64,000 nucleotides of DNA, taken from positions 191,906 through 255,905 of the forward strand of contig NZ_JBBKAH010000008.1 in the NCBI RefSeq assembly GCF_037652055.1, given 5' to 3'. Numbering within the stretch: position 1 is the stretch's first letter; every line of letters starts with the position of its first letter. Of the stretch, positions 63,828-64,000 are shown in pieces. The translations under genes were made by a program, and so were the position numbers. The notes beneath the pieces were generated by a model, which had not been told where the DNA came from, ran no database searches, and saw nothing but the letters and a program-made list of their open reading frames with translations. This DNA is from Pelagibius sp037652055 (GTDB lineage Bacteria; Pseudomonadota; Alphaproteobacteria; Kiloniellales; Kiloniellaceae).

Positions 63828-63849
63828 TAGAGCGATTCCCGGCCGACCG

Positions 63850-64000
63850 CTATTTCTTTCCCGCCTCGCCCTTTTTGAAGGTGAAGGCTTTTTCGATGTA
63901 GCGGATGATCTGCTCGACGGATGCGGCGATGCTGTCACTGGCGGTATCGACGACGAGGTCGGGTGCCTCGGGGGGCTCGTAGGGGGCCGAGACGCCGGTG
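63850..64000 (-). CDS. cysC: Adenylylsulfate (APS) kinase domain, C-terminal end
   Basis: The gene runs off the right edge; only the last 49 codons are visible. They begin TGVSAPYEPPEAPDLVVDT and end FKKGEAGKK. The G(I/V)S(A/S)PYE-x-P-x-x-P-(E/D)L block is the characteristic C-terminal motif of APS kinase, alone or as the end of CysNC. The enzyme phosphorylates APS to PAPS, the sulfate donor for sulfotransferases. That fits the six sulfotransferase genes in this window. Whether the gene is cysC or a cysN-cysC fusion cannot be told here. Confidence 0.8.
   Translation of the reverse strand, partial: TGVSAPYEPPEAPDLVVDTASDSIAASVEQIIRYIEKAFTFKKGEAGKK

Overview
The window is GC-rich DNA densely packed with genes on both strands. 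Its gene content points to a Gram-negative proteobacterium, most likely an alphaproteobacterium. The reasons are an exosortase A (XrtA/EpsH) exopolysaccharide locus with outer-membrane export proteins, a GcrA-like DNA-binding domain, and a palindromic repeat of a type common in alphaproteobacteria. The taxonomic call is inference; no rRNA or other phylogenetic marker is present.

Layout. 1-8.4 kb: end of a flippase-like membrane protein, a sulfotransferase, a GT39-type glycosyltransferase, a secreted C-type-lectin-like protein, an exosortase-A-type O-glycosylation ligase with a small membrane protein upstream, a second sulfotransferase and a Wzx-type flippase. 8.5-17.8 kb: a same-strand run of toroid-fold protein, sulfotransferase, methyltransferase, sulfotransferase, heparinase II/III, a methyltransferase-kinase fusion and another sulfotransferase, preceded by an attenuator-like hairpin. 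17.8-24 kb, minus strand: a PLP decarboxylase and an acyl-CoA ligase of the exosortase-A-associated type, and a 1044-residue secreted propeller/beta-helix protein. 24.2-33.1 kb: double VanZ protein, exosortase A fused to EpsI, a sixth sulfotransferase, a GT4 glycosyltransferase and the TPR protein PrsT. 33.1-36 kb, minus strand: cis-prenyltransferase, mannose-1-phosphate guanylyltransferase and a Wza-type export lipoprotein. 36-37.4 kb: a comparatively AT-rich gap with one small membrane-protein gene. 37.4-45.4 kb: galE, initiating sugar transferase, two GT4 enzymes, chain-length determinant and tyrosine kinase. 45.5-52.9 kb, minus strand: YdcF-like protein, UDP-sugar dehydrogenase, asparagine-synthase-like amidotransferase, FemAB, polysaccharide deacetylase and AAA ATPase. 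53.1-56.5 kb, minus strand: a four-gene HprK-related kinase / PqqD / nucleotidyltransferase / secreted-protein set. 57-64 kb: a second deacetylase, an unusual tRNA-Val-like gene, a trypsin-like protease, a Wza-domain/beta-barrel fusion, a GcrA-like protein, an unknown protein, a TA-flanked MITE, and the last codons of an APS kinase.

How it fits together. GalE, the GMP-type nucleotidyltransferase and the UDP-sugar dehydrogenase would supply activated sugars. The initiating sugar transferase and the GT4/GT39 enzymes would build a lipid-linked polymer, and flippase, chain-length protein, tyrosine kinase and Wza-type proteins would export it. Deacetylases, the FemAB/amidotransferase pair and six sulfotransferases would decorate it, with PAPS plausibly supplied by the APS kinase at the right edge. 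A heparinase-fold protein next to the sulfotransferases and a uronate-forming dehydrogenase suggest a sulfated, uronic-acid-containing (glycosaminoglycan-like) polymer. No PEP-CTERM substrate of the exosortase is encoded here. The least explained module is the HprK-related kinase set at 53-56.5 kb.
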